Assembly (NCBI GenBank): GCA_025933895.1
Contig: JAICZB010000019.1
Location: 1 to 16,740, forward strand
DNA length: 16,740 nucleotides
Direction: 5' to 3'
Origin: Thermoleophilia bacterium
GTDB taxonomy: Bacteria > Actinomycetota > Thermoleophilia > Gaiellales > Gaiellaceae
A program made the translations under genes and the position numbers. Positions 6,480 to 13,378 of the stretch are shown here, piece by piece. Every line of letters begins with the position of its first letter. Positions within the stretch are counted from its first letter, which is position 1. The notes under the pieces were generated by a model, which was given only the letters and a program-made list of their open reading frames with translations, was not told the origin of the DNA and searched no databases.

Positions 6480-7052
6480 TCAGTCGCCGCGCTCCGGCAG
6501 CGTCGGATGCTCGGTGGGGTAGACGCCGACCGCGAAGCCGTAAACGGTCTCGCCCGACCGCGGGAGCTCGTCGAACTCGGTCACGAGCTCGGCCATCCTC
6601 TCCCAGAACTCCGACGCCTGCGCCTCCGAAATGCGCGCGTGGCGGAGGAACCCCCACAGCTTCCCGTCCCGGAAGGCGGCGGCCGACTCGCCGGCCGCGA
6701 CCTCGAAGTCGTTGAAGTCGCGAGGCAGCTCTTCGCCTTCCGGCCCACGCTCGACGCCGACGTAGAACAGCCGTGCCGTCCGGCCGTAGAAGCGCTCCTC
6801 GATCGCCCGCACCCGGCGCGTCCTGACGACCTGGAGGAGCCCGGCCTCGGTGAGCACCTTGACGTGGTGGGCGATCGTGCTCTTCGGCCGCTCGAGCGCG
6901 ACCGCGAGCTCGGTCACCGTCGCGGCTCGCTCGTGCAGGAGGTGGAGGATGGTCGTCCGCAGCGGATGGCTGATCGCCTTCACCTGGGAAGGCGTGGTGA
7001 GCGCGATCCGGTCGGCGAGCTCGTAGTCGGGAGGCGATGTTTCTTGGGTCAT
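6480..7052 (-). CDS. ArsR-type winged-helix transcriptional regulator
   Basis: The protein has 190 residues. The winged helix covers about 22-98. It comprises ISHPLRTTILHLLHERAATV, the helix-turn-helix TELAVALERPKSTIAHHVKVL with recognition helix around 57-68, and a wing (GLLQVVRTRRVRAIEERFYG) leading to RLFYV. That wing, ending in ERFYGRTA, is typical of ArsR/DUF5937-like regulators with an extra C-terminal domain (about 100-190) rather than the short metal-sensing ArsR proteins. No Cys metal-binding pair is visible, so a metal ligand is not supported. The gene is divergent from the hydrolase gene at 7123 and probably controls it and itself through the dyad at 7067-7082. There is almost no 5' leader and no SD, so leaderless translation is likely. 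Confidence 0.85.
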   Translation of the reverse strand: MTQETSPPDYELADRIALTTPSQVKAISHPLRTTILHLLHERAATVTELAVALERPKSTIAHHVKVLTEAGLLQVVRTRRVRAIEERFYGRTARLFYVGVERGPEGEELPRDFNDFEVAAGESAAAFRDGKLWGFLRHARISEAQASEFWERMAELVTEFDELPRSGETVYGFAVGVYPTEHPTLPERGD

Positions 7053-7066
7053 CCCACGAACAGACT

Positions 7067-7099
7067 AACACTGTAGTATGTTCTAACTTTCCGGATCAA
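7067..7099. promoter_or_regulatory. Divergent promoter region with AACA-N8-TGTT dyad
   Basis: AACA (7067-7070) and TGTT (7079-7082) form a small dyad with a TA centre. On the minus strand TTGATC (7099-7094) and TACAGT (7075-7070), 18 bp apart, could be the promoter of the ArsR-type gene, so the dyad covers its -10. The region is A+T-richer than its surroundings. Arms are short and imperfect. Confidence 0.35.
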
Positions 7100-7122
7100 T
7101 CACACGCGAGGAGGGGTTCCAC

Positions 7123-7692
7123 ATGACCGAGGTAGTGCTGTATCACCACGTCCTGGGCCTGACCGACGGGGTGCGGGCGTTCGGCAACGACCTGCGCCAG
7201 GCCGGCCACACCGTGCACACACCCGACATGTTCGACGGGCGGACCTTCGACACCATCGACGACGGGATCGCGTTCGCACGGAAGCAGGGGTTCGGCGAGC
7301 TCGCCGGCCGGGGCGTCGCCGCCGCCGAGCAGATCGGCCCGGACGCCGTCTATGCCGGCTTCTCGTTCGGCGTCATCCCCGCGCAGCAGCTCGCGCAGAA
7401 CCGGCCCGGCGCCCGCGGCGCGCTGCTCATGTACTCGTGCCTCCCGTTCTCGGAGTTCGGGACAGCCTGGCCCGCAGGCGTCCCGGTGCAGGTTCACGCC
7501 AAGGAGGACGATCCGGAGTTCGCCGAGGACCGCGAGGCCGCCCAGGCGCTGGTCGACTCGACCGACGAGGCGGAGCTCTTCCTCTATCCGGGGAAGGAGC
7601 ACCTCTTCGCCGACTCGTCGGCTTCCGACTACGACGCCGACGCTGCGGCATTGCTCATGGAGCGCGTGCGGGCGTTCCTCGACGAGGTCTAA
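7123..7692 (+). CDS. Dienelactone hydrolase family protein (alpha/beta hydrolase)
   Basis: The protein has 189 residues and is cytoplasmic. It opens with TEVVLYHHVLGLTDGVRAFG (first strand and oxyanion loop), then GHTVHTPDMFDGRTF, the nucleophile elbow YAGFSFGV with S81, a strand RGALLMYSCLPF, HAKEDDPEF with D129/D130 as the acid, and YPGKEHLFAD with H160. Order and spacing fit dienelactone hydrolases (PF01738), but the usual Cys of the GxCxGG elbow is Ser here, so an esterase or other hydrolase role is equally possible. A strong GAGGAGGGG ribosome site lies seven bases before the ATG. The divergent ArsR-type gene suggests induction by a ligand. Its stop overlaps the convergent saccharopine-dehydrogenase-like gene by 4 bp. 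Confidence 0.85.
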   Translation: MTEVVLYHHVLGLTDGVRAFGNDLRQAGHTVHTPDMFDGRTFDTIDDGIAFARKQGFGELAGRGVAAAEQIGPDAVYAGFSFGVIPAQQLAQNRPGARGALLMYSCLPFSEFGTAWPAGVPVQVHAKEDDPEFAEDREAAQALVDSTDEAELFLYPGKEHLFADSSASDYDADAAALLMERVRAFLDEV

Positions 7693-8885
7693 GAGCTTCT
7701 GCGCGGGTCGCCCTCGACGACTGCGTGCGGCTCGCCGTAGTCGGCGAGGAGGTCGAGGAACGGGTCGGGCGGGAACGCCTCCGGGCCGAGCACGCCGGTC
7801 CCGGCCCAGGTGCCGGCGGCGAGCAGCTCGAGCGCGACCACCGGGTTGAGCGCGGTCTGGAGGACGACCGCCTGGTGCCCGTACTCGCGCATCGTCTGCT
7901 CGTTGTCGGACACGTGGTAGAGGTACACGGCGCCCTCGCTTCCGTCCTTGCGCTTCCCGGTGACGAGGGTGCCGGCGCAGGTCTTGCCGCGCATCCGGTC
8001 GCCGAGCGTCGCGGGATCGGGCAGCGCGGCCGCGACCATGTCCCGTGGAGCGACCTCCATCCCGCGCACTCGCACCGGCTCGGTGGAGTCGAGCCCGAGC
8101 TTGTGCAGCGTCTGCAGGACGTCGATGAACTCGGCGCCGAGCCCGTACTTGAAGGTGACCCGGCGGCAGTCGATCTCGCGCGGGACGAGCACCACCTCCT
8201 CGTGCTCGACGTTGACGCACTCGATCACGCCGATCCCCTCGGGGAACTCGAACAGCTCCGGCTCGGAGAACGGCTCGGTGGTGTAGAAGCCGCGCCCCCT
8301 CTCCCAGATCAGCGGCGGGTTCAGGCACTCCTCGATCGTCGTCCAGATGGAGAAGGTCGGCGCGAAGTCGTGGCCCTCGACGACGAGGTCCGCGCCGTCG
8401 CGCACGGCCACCTCGTCGATCTCGTCGAAGAGATGGTCGGCGGCGTATCGGGCGAAGACGTCGGCGAGCCCGGGCTCGACGCCGATGCCCGCCAGCGCGA
8501 GCAGGCCGCGCTCCTGCCAGAGCTCGTGCGCGTCGAGCTCCTCCTGGCCGAGCAGGACGCCGGGGCCCGAGAGCGTCATGGCCATGTCGAGATAGGTGCA
8601 GCCGTACTCGAAGGCGGCGTCGAGGATCGGCGGGTTGAAGCGCGGGTCCGCCGCGTTCAGGACCGCGTCCGCCTCGGTCTCGCGTAGGAGCGCGACGAGC
8701 GCCTCGCGGTCGCCCGCGTCGACCTGTGCCGCGGCGAAGCGGTCGTCGCCCTCGCGCCCCACGACCGCGGCGGGACGGGCCGGGTCGACGTCGGCGAACG
8801 TCATGCGCCCGAAGAAGTCCCGCCGCTTCGCGACGGCCGCCACGGCCGCGCCGACCGCCCCCGTTCCGACCACGAGGATCTTCAT
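7689..8885 (-). CDS. Saccharopine dehydrogenase family oxidoreductase
   Basis: The protein has 398 residues. A Rossmann dinucleotide-binding start MKILVVGTGAVGAAVAAVAK (GxGxxG at 7-12) is followed by an acidic residue ending beta-2 (FADVDP). Next come a LNAADPRFNPPILDAAFEYG motif and TYLDMAMTLSG, the pattern seen in saccharopine dehydrogenase, lysine 6-dehydrogenase and carboxynorspermidine/homospermidine-type enzymes. The C-terminal half has the catalytic-domain pattern GIGVEPGLADVFARYAAD, also typical. Enzymes of this family make or break a secondary amine between an amine and a keto acid or aldehyde, with NAD(P). Which one is not decidable here, but an amine substrate fits the operon. It is the last gene; its ATG overlaps the methyltransferase stop (TGATG), and its own stop overlaps the convergent hydrolase gene by 4 bp. 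Confidence 0.85.
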   Translation of the reverse strand: MKILVVGTGAVGAAVAAVAKRRDFFGRMTFADVDPARPAAVVGREGDDRFAAAQVDAGDREALVALLRETEADAVLNAADPRFNPPILDAAFEYGCTYLDMAMTLSGPGVLLGQEELDAHELWQERGLLALAGIGVEPGLADVFARYAADHLFDEIDEVAVRDGADLVVEGHDFAPTFSIWTTIEECLNPPLIWERGRGFYTTEPFSEPELFEFPEGIGVIECVNVEHEEVVLVPREIDCRRVTFKYGLGAEFIDVLQTLHKLGLDSTEPVRVRGMEVAPRDMVAAALPDPATLGDRMRGKTCAGTLVTGKRKDGSEGAVYLYHVSDNEQTMREYGHQAVVLQTALNPVVALELLAAGTWAGTGVLGPEAFPPDPFLDLLADYGEPHAVVEGDPRRSS

Positions 8886-9514
8886 CAGCGGCGACGGATC
8901 AGCGTCACGCCCTCACGGAGCGGCAGGAGAACGGCCTCGACGCGGTCGTCCTGCAGGACGTGCTCGTTGAACCGCGTGATCGCACGCGTGATCTCGCCGT
9001 CGTCGGCATCGCAGCCGAAGAGCGTGTTGTCGGCGGCGATCAGCCCGTCGGGCGCGAGCTTGGGCAGGATCGCCTCGTAGTAGTCGACGTAGCCCTCCTT
9101 GTCGGCGTCGATGAAGGCGAGGTCGAACGGCCCTTCCAGCGAGGCGAGGGTGTCGATCCCGGGGCCGACCCGGAAGTCGATGCGGCTCGCGACGCCCGCC
9201 TCCTCCGCGTAGCGACGGGCGACGGCGGTCGTCTCCTCGTTGACGTCGCACGTGACGAGGCTCCCGTCCGGCGGCAGCGAACGGGCCATCGCGATGCTCG
9301 ACCAGCCGGTGAACGTGCCGACCTCGAGCACGCGCCTGGCGCGAGTCATGAAGACGAGGAAGGAGAGGAACGCGCCCTCGAGGACGCCGACCATCATCCC
9401 GTGGTTCCGCTGCGTCTCGGTCGTCTCGGCGCCTAGCCGCTCGAAGACGTCCCAGCGCGCGCTCGTGTAGCGCTCTGCGTACGCCTCGATCTCGTCGGGG
9501 ACGTAGCGCCCCAT
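8885..9514 (-). CDS. SAM-dependent O-methyltransferase, COMT-like (PF01596)
   Basis: The protein has 209 residues, the size of small bacterial and plant caffeoyl-CoA/catechol O-methyltransferases. Motif I is VLEVGTFTGWSSIAMA (64-76), the ribose-binding acidic residue is in VTCDVNEE (D90), the divalent-metal ligands appear as D136 in FIDADKEGY and D162/N163 in IAADNTLFG. These positions match the metal-dependent class that methylates catechol-type hydroxyls. The start at 9514 (MGRYVPDEI) overlaps the decarboxylase stop as TGATG, with GGAGA about 11 bases upstream; the frame extension to 9871 is only the antisense-side shadow of the decarboxylase gene. Methylation of a catechol amine or related phenol is an inference from family and neighbours. 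Confidence 0.88.
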   Translation of the reverse strand: MGRYVPDEIEAYAERYTSARWDVFERLGAETTETQRNHGMMVGVLEGAFLSFLVFMTRARRVLEVGTFTGWSSIAMARSLPPDGSLVTCDVNEETTAVARRYAEEAGVASRIDFRVGPGIDTLASLEGPFDLAFIDADKEGYVDYYEAILPKLAPDGLIAADNTLFGCDADDGEITRAITRFNEHVLQDDRVEAVLLPLREGVTLIRRR

Positions 9515-10998
9515 CAGAGCCCGTCTCCGACTCTGACGACCTCGTCCGCGAGGGCACGCACGTCGTCGGCCGTTGTGCGCCAGGAGCAGATCGCCGCACG
9601 TTGACAGAACCGGCCCTCGAGCGTCGCGCCGGTGTGGAAGACGCTGCCGGCCGCGGCGACCTCCGCCTGGATCGCCCGGTTCGCCTCCTCGCCGTCGACT
9701 CCGTCGCGGACGTAACGGAAGCAGACGATGTTCGTCGGCGCCGGCGCGGCGAGCTCGAGCCGAGGATGGTCCTCGACGATCGCCCCGAGCTCGGCGGCGA
9801 GGTCGCAGCAGCGCGTGACGAGCTCCTCCACCCCGCTGCGGCCGAGCGCCTTGAGCGCCGCCCACACGCACGCGCCGCGCCAGCTGCGCGAGGCCTCGAA
9901 CCCGAACTCGTGCAGGTTCGCGCCGGAGCCGGGAGTGAGGTAACCGGCGGAGCCGCCGAACGTCTCGTGATGCAGCTCGGCGTCACGGAGGAGCGCGAAG
10001 CCGACGCCGTTCGGGACGTTCAGCCATTTGTGCCCGTCCACCGTGAGCGAGTCCGCGCGCTCCATCCCGCGCACGAGGGGCGCCGTCCTCTCGCAGAGAC
10101 CGAAGAAGGCGCCGAACGCGCCGTCGACGTGCAGCCAGAGCCCGTAGCGCTCGCAGATGTCGGCGATCGCGTCGAGCGGATCGGAGGCGCCCGTGTTGAC
10201 CGAGCCGGCCTGCGCGATCACGATCGCGGGCTCGACTCCCGCCTTGCGATCGCGCTCGATCGCGGCGACCAGCGGGTCGACCTCCATCGCGTACTCGGAG
10301 TCGATCGGAATCGCGCGCACGCAGCCCGACCCGAGGCCGAGCGTGCGCAGCGCCTTGTGGTCCGAGAGATGCAGCTCCTCGCTGCCGTACACCGCGAGCG
10401 GCGGCAGCGCCCGCACGCCCTCCTCCCGCACGTCGACGCCGTGCTTGCGTCCGAACCAGTGGCGCGCGACAGCGAGGGAGACGGTGTTCGCCATCGTAGC
10501 GCCCGAGCCGAAATAGCCCGAGGCGCCGGGGGCCGCCTTTGGCGGCCCGGTCTCCGGCCGGGTGCCGGTGGCTTGGCCACCGGCGCTTCCAGCCCCTGGA
10601 TATCCGAGGAGGTCTGCGAGCCAGCCGAGCGTGACCTGCTCGAGCTCGACCGCGGCCGGGCCGAGCGGCCACATCCCGACGTTCTGGTCGACGGCGGCCG
10701 TCCAGGCCTCGACGATGGCGGCCGCGGGAAGTGCGGCGCCGGTGACGTAGCCGAAGTAGCGGCCGCCGGTCGAGCCGGCGAGCCCGCCGCTCGAGCGCTC
10801 GTCGAGCTGGGCGAGGATGGCCTCGACCGGCATCCCGTCGTCGGGAAGCGGCTCGTCGAAACGGGCCCGCAGCGTCGGCGAGTCGAGCTCCGCCGCCGCG
10901 CGCGCCGGGGGCTCGAGAGCGGCCCGGAAGCGCTCGGCGAGGTCCGCAACCGCCGCGTCGAGGTCGCCGGCTACGCCGGTGAGCTCGACTTCAGCCAT
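9514..10998 (-). CDS. Group II PLP-dependent decarboxylase (aromatic amino acid / glutamate decarboxylase family)
   Basis: The protein has 494 residues. Landmarks in order: RYFGYVTGAALPAA (80-93), NVGMWPLGPAAVELE (106-120), GYFGSGATMANTVSLAVAR (161-179, PLP phosphate loop), YGSEELHLSDHKA with H210 stacking on the PLP ring, LHVDGAFGAF with D292 holding the pyridine nitrogen, and DSLTVDGHKWLNVP with the Schiff-base K324. The C-terminal part TNIVCFRY and GSVFHTGATLEGR also fits. Substrate is unclear: aromatic amino acid, Asp, diaminobutyrate or Glu, or an aldehyde-synthase variant. An extra ~23 residues at about 136-159 (AGSAGGQATGTRP and following) fall between WLADLLGYP and GYFGSG and are encoded by two palindromes (10530-10584). 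The start at 10998 overlaps the cupin gene by 28 bp and lacks a good SD; coupling to the cupin is likely. Confidence 0.88.
   Translation of the reverse strand: MAEVELTGVAGDLDAAVADLAERFRAALEPPARAAAELDSPTLRARFDEPLPDDGMPVEAILAQLDERSSGGLAGSTGGRYFGYVTGAALPAAAIVEAWTAAVDQNVGMWPLGPAAVELEQVTLGWLADLLGYPGAGSAGGQATGTRPETGPPKAAPGASGYFGSGATMANTVSLAVARHWFGRKHGVDVREEGVRALPPLAVYGSEELHLSDHKALRTLGLGSGCVRAIPIDSEYAMEVDPLVAAIERDRKAGVEPAIVIAQAGSVNTGASDPLDAIADICERYGLWLHVDGAFGAFFGLCERTAPLVRGMERADSLTVDGHKWLNVPNGVGFALLRDAELHHETFGGSAGYLTPGSGANLHEFGFEASRSWRGACVWAALKALGRSGVEELVTRCCDLAAELGAIVEDHPRLELAAPAPTNIVCFRYVRDGVDGEEANRAIQAEVAAAGSVFHTGATLEGRFCQRAAICSWRTTADDVRALADEVVRVGDGL
10530..10584 (-). repeat. Two perfect palindromes inside the decarboxylase gene
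   Basis: GGGCCGCC-TTT-GGCGGCCC (10530-10548, 8-bp stem) and GCCGGTGGC-TTG-GCCACCGGC (10564-10584, 9-bp stem), both with 3-base loops, sit in frame in the decarboxylase coding sequence and encode the loop at about residues 139-156. The reading frame stays open, giving mostly Gly, Ala, Pro, Thr. The arrangement resembles palindromic elements known to insert in frame in Rickettsia proteins, though this is not that family. Confidence 0.65.
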
Positions 10999-11333
10999 TC
11001 GAGCAGGTGCATGTAGTCGTCGCGGGCCGGCGCGAACACGTCGATGTTCTCCACGGTCTCGGTCCCCGTCGGCTCGATGTAGTGCTCGACCCCGGCCGGG
11101 ATCAGCATGATCGAGCCCGGACCGACCTCGCAGGGCTCGTCGCCGATGTGGTAGACCGCCGTCCCCTTCGTGATCAGGGCGATCTGGTCGAAGTCGTGAC
11201 TGTGCGGGCGCGTGTCCATGCCCGGCTCGCAGTGGTTGAGCACGAGCATCGCGTCGCGGGTACCGAACGCCCGCCGGCGCACGCCGGGCCGCACAGGCTC
11301 GTCGGGGATCTCGTCCCACGTGTAGGCGGGCAT
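10971..11333 (-). CDS. Small cupin-domain protein
   Basis: The protein has 120 residues, a single cupin barrel. Cupin motif 1 appears as RPHSHDFDQIALITKGTAVY, with H44 and H46 as metal ligands; the usual Glu position is taken by D49 or Q50. Cupin motif 2 is GPGSIMLIPAGVEHYIEP, with H84. A metal (Fe, Mn, Ni or Zn) is likely. Small cupins act as dioxygenases, isomerases, sugar or amino-acid modifying enzymes or ligand sensors, so the reaction here is open. The start at 11333 overlaps the IclR stop as TGATG, and AAAGGAG lies about 11 bases upstream. The last 28 bases overlap the decarboxylase gene in another frame. Position between the regulator and decarboxylase argues for a role in the same pathway. 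Confidence 0.82.
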   Translation of the reverse strand: MPAYTWDEIPDEPVRPGVRRRAFGTRDAMLVLNHCEPGMDTRPHSHDFDQIALITKGTAVYHIGDEPCEVGPGSIMLIPAGVEHYIEPTGTETVENIDVFAPARDDYMHLLEWLKSSSPA

Positions 11334-12058
11334 CAGGAAGCGCTCCTTTCTTGGTCTGAGAAGAAACCGAGCTCGGCGGAGAGGATGTCGGCCGTCTCGC
11401 GCAGGCGCAGGCACAGCGGCGCGCTCTCCTTCGCGGGCAGGTTGGCGATCGTTCCGACGACGGCCATCGCGGCGACGCAGTCCCGGTCCTGGAAGATCGG
11501 CGTCGCGATCGCGCGGATGCCGTCCTCGTTCTGCGTGTTGATCGCGATCCCGGTCTGGCGGATGCGGCCGTGCTCCTTCGCGGTAAGCGCGTCCCCTTCC
11601 TCGGAGAACGCGAGGAAGACCTTGCCCTGCGCCGAGGAGGTGCGTGCCAGCCGCGAGCCCGTCCGCACGACGATGTGGACGACCCGGTCGGTGTTGTCGT
11701 CCACGCGCACGACGACCGGCGAGTCGCCGTCCCAGATCGAGAGGACGACCGTCTCGTTCAGCTCGGCCGCGAGCCGCTCCATGTGCGGGCCGGCGATCCG
11801 GATGATCCGCAGCCCCGACAGCGCCGTGGCCGCGAGCTCGACGATGCGCGGGCCGAGCGAGTGAGTGCCCGACCCGGCGTCGTAGCGGAGCAGGCCGACC
11901 CGCCGCAGCGCCATCGCGTAGCGATGCGTCGTCGCGCGGCTCGTGCCGAGCCGCTTCGTCAGCTGGGCGAGCGTCAGCTCGGGCTCGTCGGCCGTGAAGA
12001 AGCCGAGCATCTGGACGGCGCGCTCGACCGATTGGTTGATCGGCGCCTCGGTCGTCAT
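11333..12058 (-). CDS. IclR-family transcriptional regulator
   Basis: The protein has 241 residues, usual for the family (240-280). The N-terminal winged helix (about 8-70) contains SVERAVQMLGFFTADEPELT, the helix-turn-helix LAQLTKRLGTSRATTHRYAM and the wing LLRYDAGSGTHSLGPRIVEL. The C-terminal ligand-binding domain (about 75-230) shows the family features MERLAAELNETVVLSIWDGD, RTSSAQGKVFLAF, GIAINTQNEDGIRAIATPIF and AAMAVVGTIANLP. IclR regulators respond to small organic acids or aromatics and often control catabolic operons. The start at 12058 overlaps the aminotransferase stop by four bases (ATGA), with GGAGAG eight bases upstream. The dyad at 16270-16290 is the best candidate operator in the window. 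Confidence 0.9.
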   Translation of the reverse strand: MTTEAPINQSVERAVQMLGFFTADEPELTLAQLTKRLGTSRATTHRYAMALRRVGLLRYDAGSGTHSLGPRIVELAATALSGLRIIRIAGPHMERLAAELNETVVLSIWDGDSPVVVRVDDNTDRVVHIVVRTGSRLARTSSAQGKVFLAFSEEGDALTAKEHGRIRQTGIAINTQNEDGIRAIATPIFQDRDCVAAMAVVGTIANLPAKESAPLCLRLRETADILSAELGFFSDQERSAS

Positions 12059-13311
12059 CCCAGCTCTCCGAGCGCCTCGAGCAGCGTGTCGACTATGCGG
12101 TCCGCCTGCTCGGTCTCGATCACCAGCGGCGGCGACATCACGATCTTCTGCCCGCTCGCGCGCACGACGACCCCGCGCTCCAGCGCGCGGGCCGCGACCG
12201 GCGCGGCATCGAGTCCCTCCTCGAGCTCGACCCCGAGCATCAACCCGACGCCGCGTACCTCCGCGACGCCTGCCACCTCGGCGGCCGGCTGCAGGCGCTC
12301 CAGCATGCGCGACCCGGTCTCGACCGCGCGCCCGAGCAGCCCCTCGCGCTCGATGATCTCGAGGTTGGCGAGGGCGACGGCGCAGCCGACCGGGTGCCCG
12401 TTGTACGTGAAGCCGTGCCGGAACGCCGTCCCGTCGAGCAGCTCCACGACCCGGTCGTGGACGAGAACGGCGCCCATGGGCACGTAGCCGCTCGTGAGCG
12501 CCTTCGCGGTCACGATCACGTCGGGATCGAGCTCGTAGCGCTGCGCTCCGAACCAGTGCCCTGTGCGTCCGTAGCCGGTCACGACCTCGTCGAGGACGAG
12601 CAGGATGCCGTGGCGGCGCAGCACCTCCTGCACGCGCGGCCAGTAGCCGTCCGGCGGCGGGATCATCCCTCCCACTCCCATCACCGGCTCGCCGACGAAG
12701 GCCGCGATTCGCTCCGCTCCGTGCTCGGCGATCGTCTGCTCGAGCTCGTCGACGAGCTCGTCGACGTCGGTGCGCAGGGTCGGTGTCGACAGGTGGACGA
12801 AGCCCGGCGGCAGCGGGTCGAAGCCTTCCTTCAGCGGCGCGATCCCCGTCGCGGCAAGCGAGGCGGAGCCGACGCCGTGATAGGCGGACTTGCGCGAGAG
12901 GATCAGGTCGCGGCCCGGCTGCCCCGCCGATTCCCACGCGAGACGCACGAGCTTGATCGCGGTCTCGATCCCTTCCGAGCCGCCGTTCGTGAAGAAGATC
13001 CGGTCGAGGCCCTGCGGCGAGAGCTCGGCAAGGCGGGCGGCCAGCCGGATCGACGGCTCGTTGGCGAAGTTCCAGAACGAGGCGTAGAACTCGAGCTTCC
13101 CCATCTGCTCGGCGGCGACCTGCGCGAGCTCCTCGCGGCCGTGGCCGACGGCGCACTGCCAGAGGCCGCACGTGCCGTCGACGTACTCGCGGCCGTCGAC
13201 ATCCCACAGCAGCGCTCCCTTGCCGCGCGCCCAGATGAGGGGCGGCGCCGGGCTCCCGACGACGGCATGCGGATGGATGATGTGCGCGACGTCGAGCTCG
13301 GCGAGGCTCAC
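12055..13311 (-). CDS. Class III (omega-) aminotransferase
   Basis: The protein has 418 residues from a GTG at 13311. Sequence marks: LIWARGKGALLWDVDGREYV (substrate entrance), TNGGSEGIETAIKLVRLA (PLP phosphate loop, GSE), YHGVG, VGEPVMGVGG, LLVLDEVVTGYGRTG with D241 at the pyridine nitrogen, and VTAKALTSGYVPMGAV with the Schiff-base K270. This is the class III pattern of omega-amino acid or diamine:pyruvate/2-oxoglutarate transaminases; donors may be beta-alanine, GABA, putrescine or arylalkylamines. An earlier GTG at 13344 would add 11 residues that are encoded inside a palindrome; the 13311 start was preferred because GGGAG lies eight bases upstream. The next gene, ALDH, is a classic partner that would oxidise the aldehyde product. 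Confidence 0.88.
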   Translation of the reverse strand: MSLAELDVAHIIHPHAVVGSPAPPLIWARGKGALLWDVDGREYVDGTCGLWQCAVGHGREELAQVAAEQMGKLEFYASFWNFANEPSIRLAARLAELSPQGLDRIFFTNGGSEGIETAIKLVRLAWESAGQPGRDLILSRKSAYHGVGSASLAATGIAPLKEGFDPLPPGFVHLSTPTLRTDVDELVDELEQTIAEHGAERIAAFVGEPVMGVGGMIPPPDGYWPRVQEVLRRHGILLVLDEVVTGYGRTGHWFGAQRYELDPDVIVTAKALTSGYVPMGAVLVHDRVVELLDGTAFRHGFTYNGHPVGCAVALANLEIIEREGLLGRAVETGSRMLERLQPAAEVAGVAEVRGVGLMLGVELEEGLDAAPVAARALERGVVVRASGQKIVMSPPLVIETEQADRIVDTLLEALGELG

Positions 13312-13324
13312 AATTCCCGCTCCC

Positions 13325-13345
13325 GGCGCCGGCAAAGCCGGCACC
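13325..13345. repeat. Palindrome in the aminotransferase leader, related to the decarboxylase palindromes
   Basis: GCCGGC (13328-13333), loop AAA, GCCGGC (13337-13342), extended by GG/CC at both ends (13325-13326 with 13344-13345), lies in the 67-base gap between the ALDH stop and the aminotransferase start. Its surroundings (GCGCCGG, then a CAAA loop, then GCCGGCACC) closely match the longer palindrome at 10564-10584 read on the minus strand. It may also weakly hold back or pause the transcript. Confidence 0.5.
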
Positions 13346-13378
13346 TGCGCTCTTTGGTGAGCTCCGTCGAGCCTACGC

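Noticed and set aside
5979..7076. 365-residue plus-strand frame rich in Ser/Arg
   Set aside because: Shadow of the DUF2461-like gene and the antisense of the ArsR-type regulator; low-complexity with no domain.
7096..8328. 410-residue minus-strand frame running over the hydrolase gene
   Set aside because: No recognisable domain, Arg/Gly/Val-rich; covers the antisense of the hydrolase and another frame of the dehydrogenase.
9515..9871. Upstream extension of the O-methyltransferase to 9871
   Set aside because: The added residues are another frame of the decarboxylase gene; the 9514 ATG overlaps the decarboxylase stop as TGATG and begins the family's normal N-terminus.
11334..13207. 624-residue frame fusing a minus-strand Arg-rich stretch to the IclR regulator
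   Set aside because: The first part is an alternate frame of the aminotransferase gene; the regulator has its own SD and ATG at 12058.
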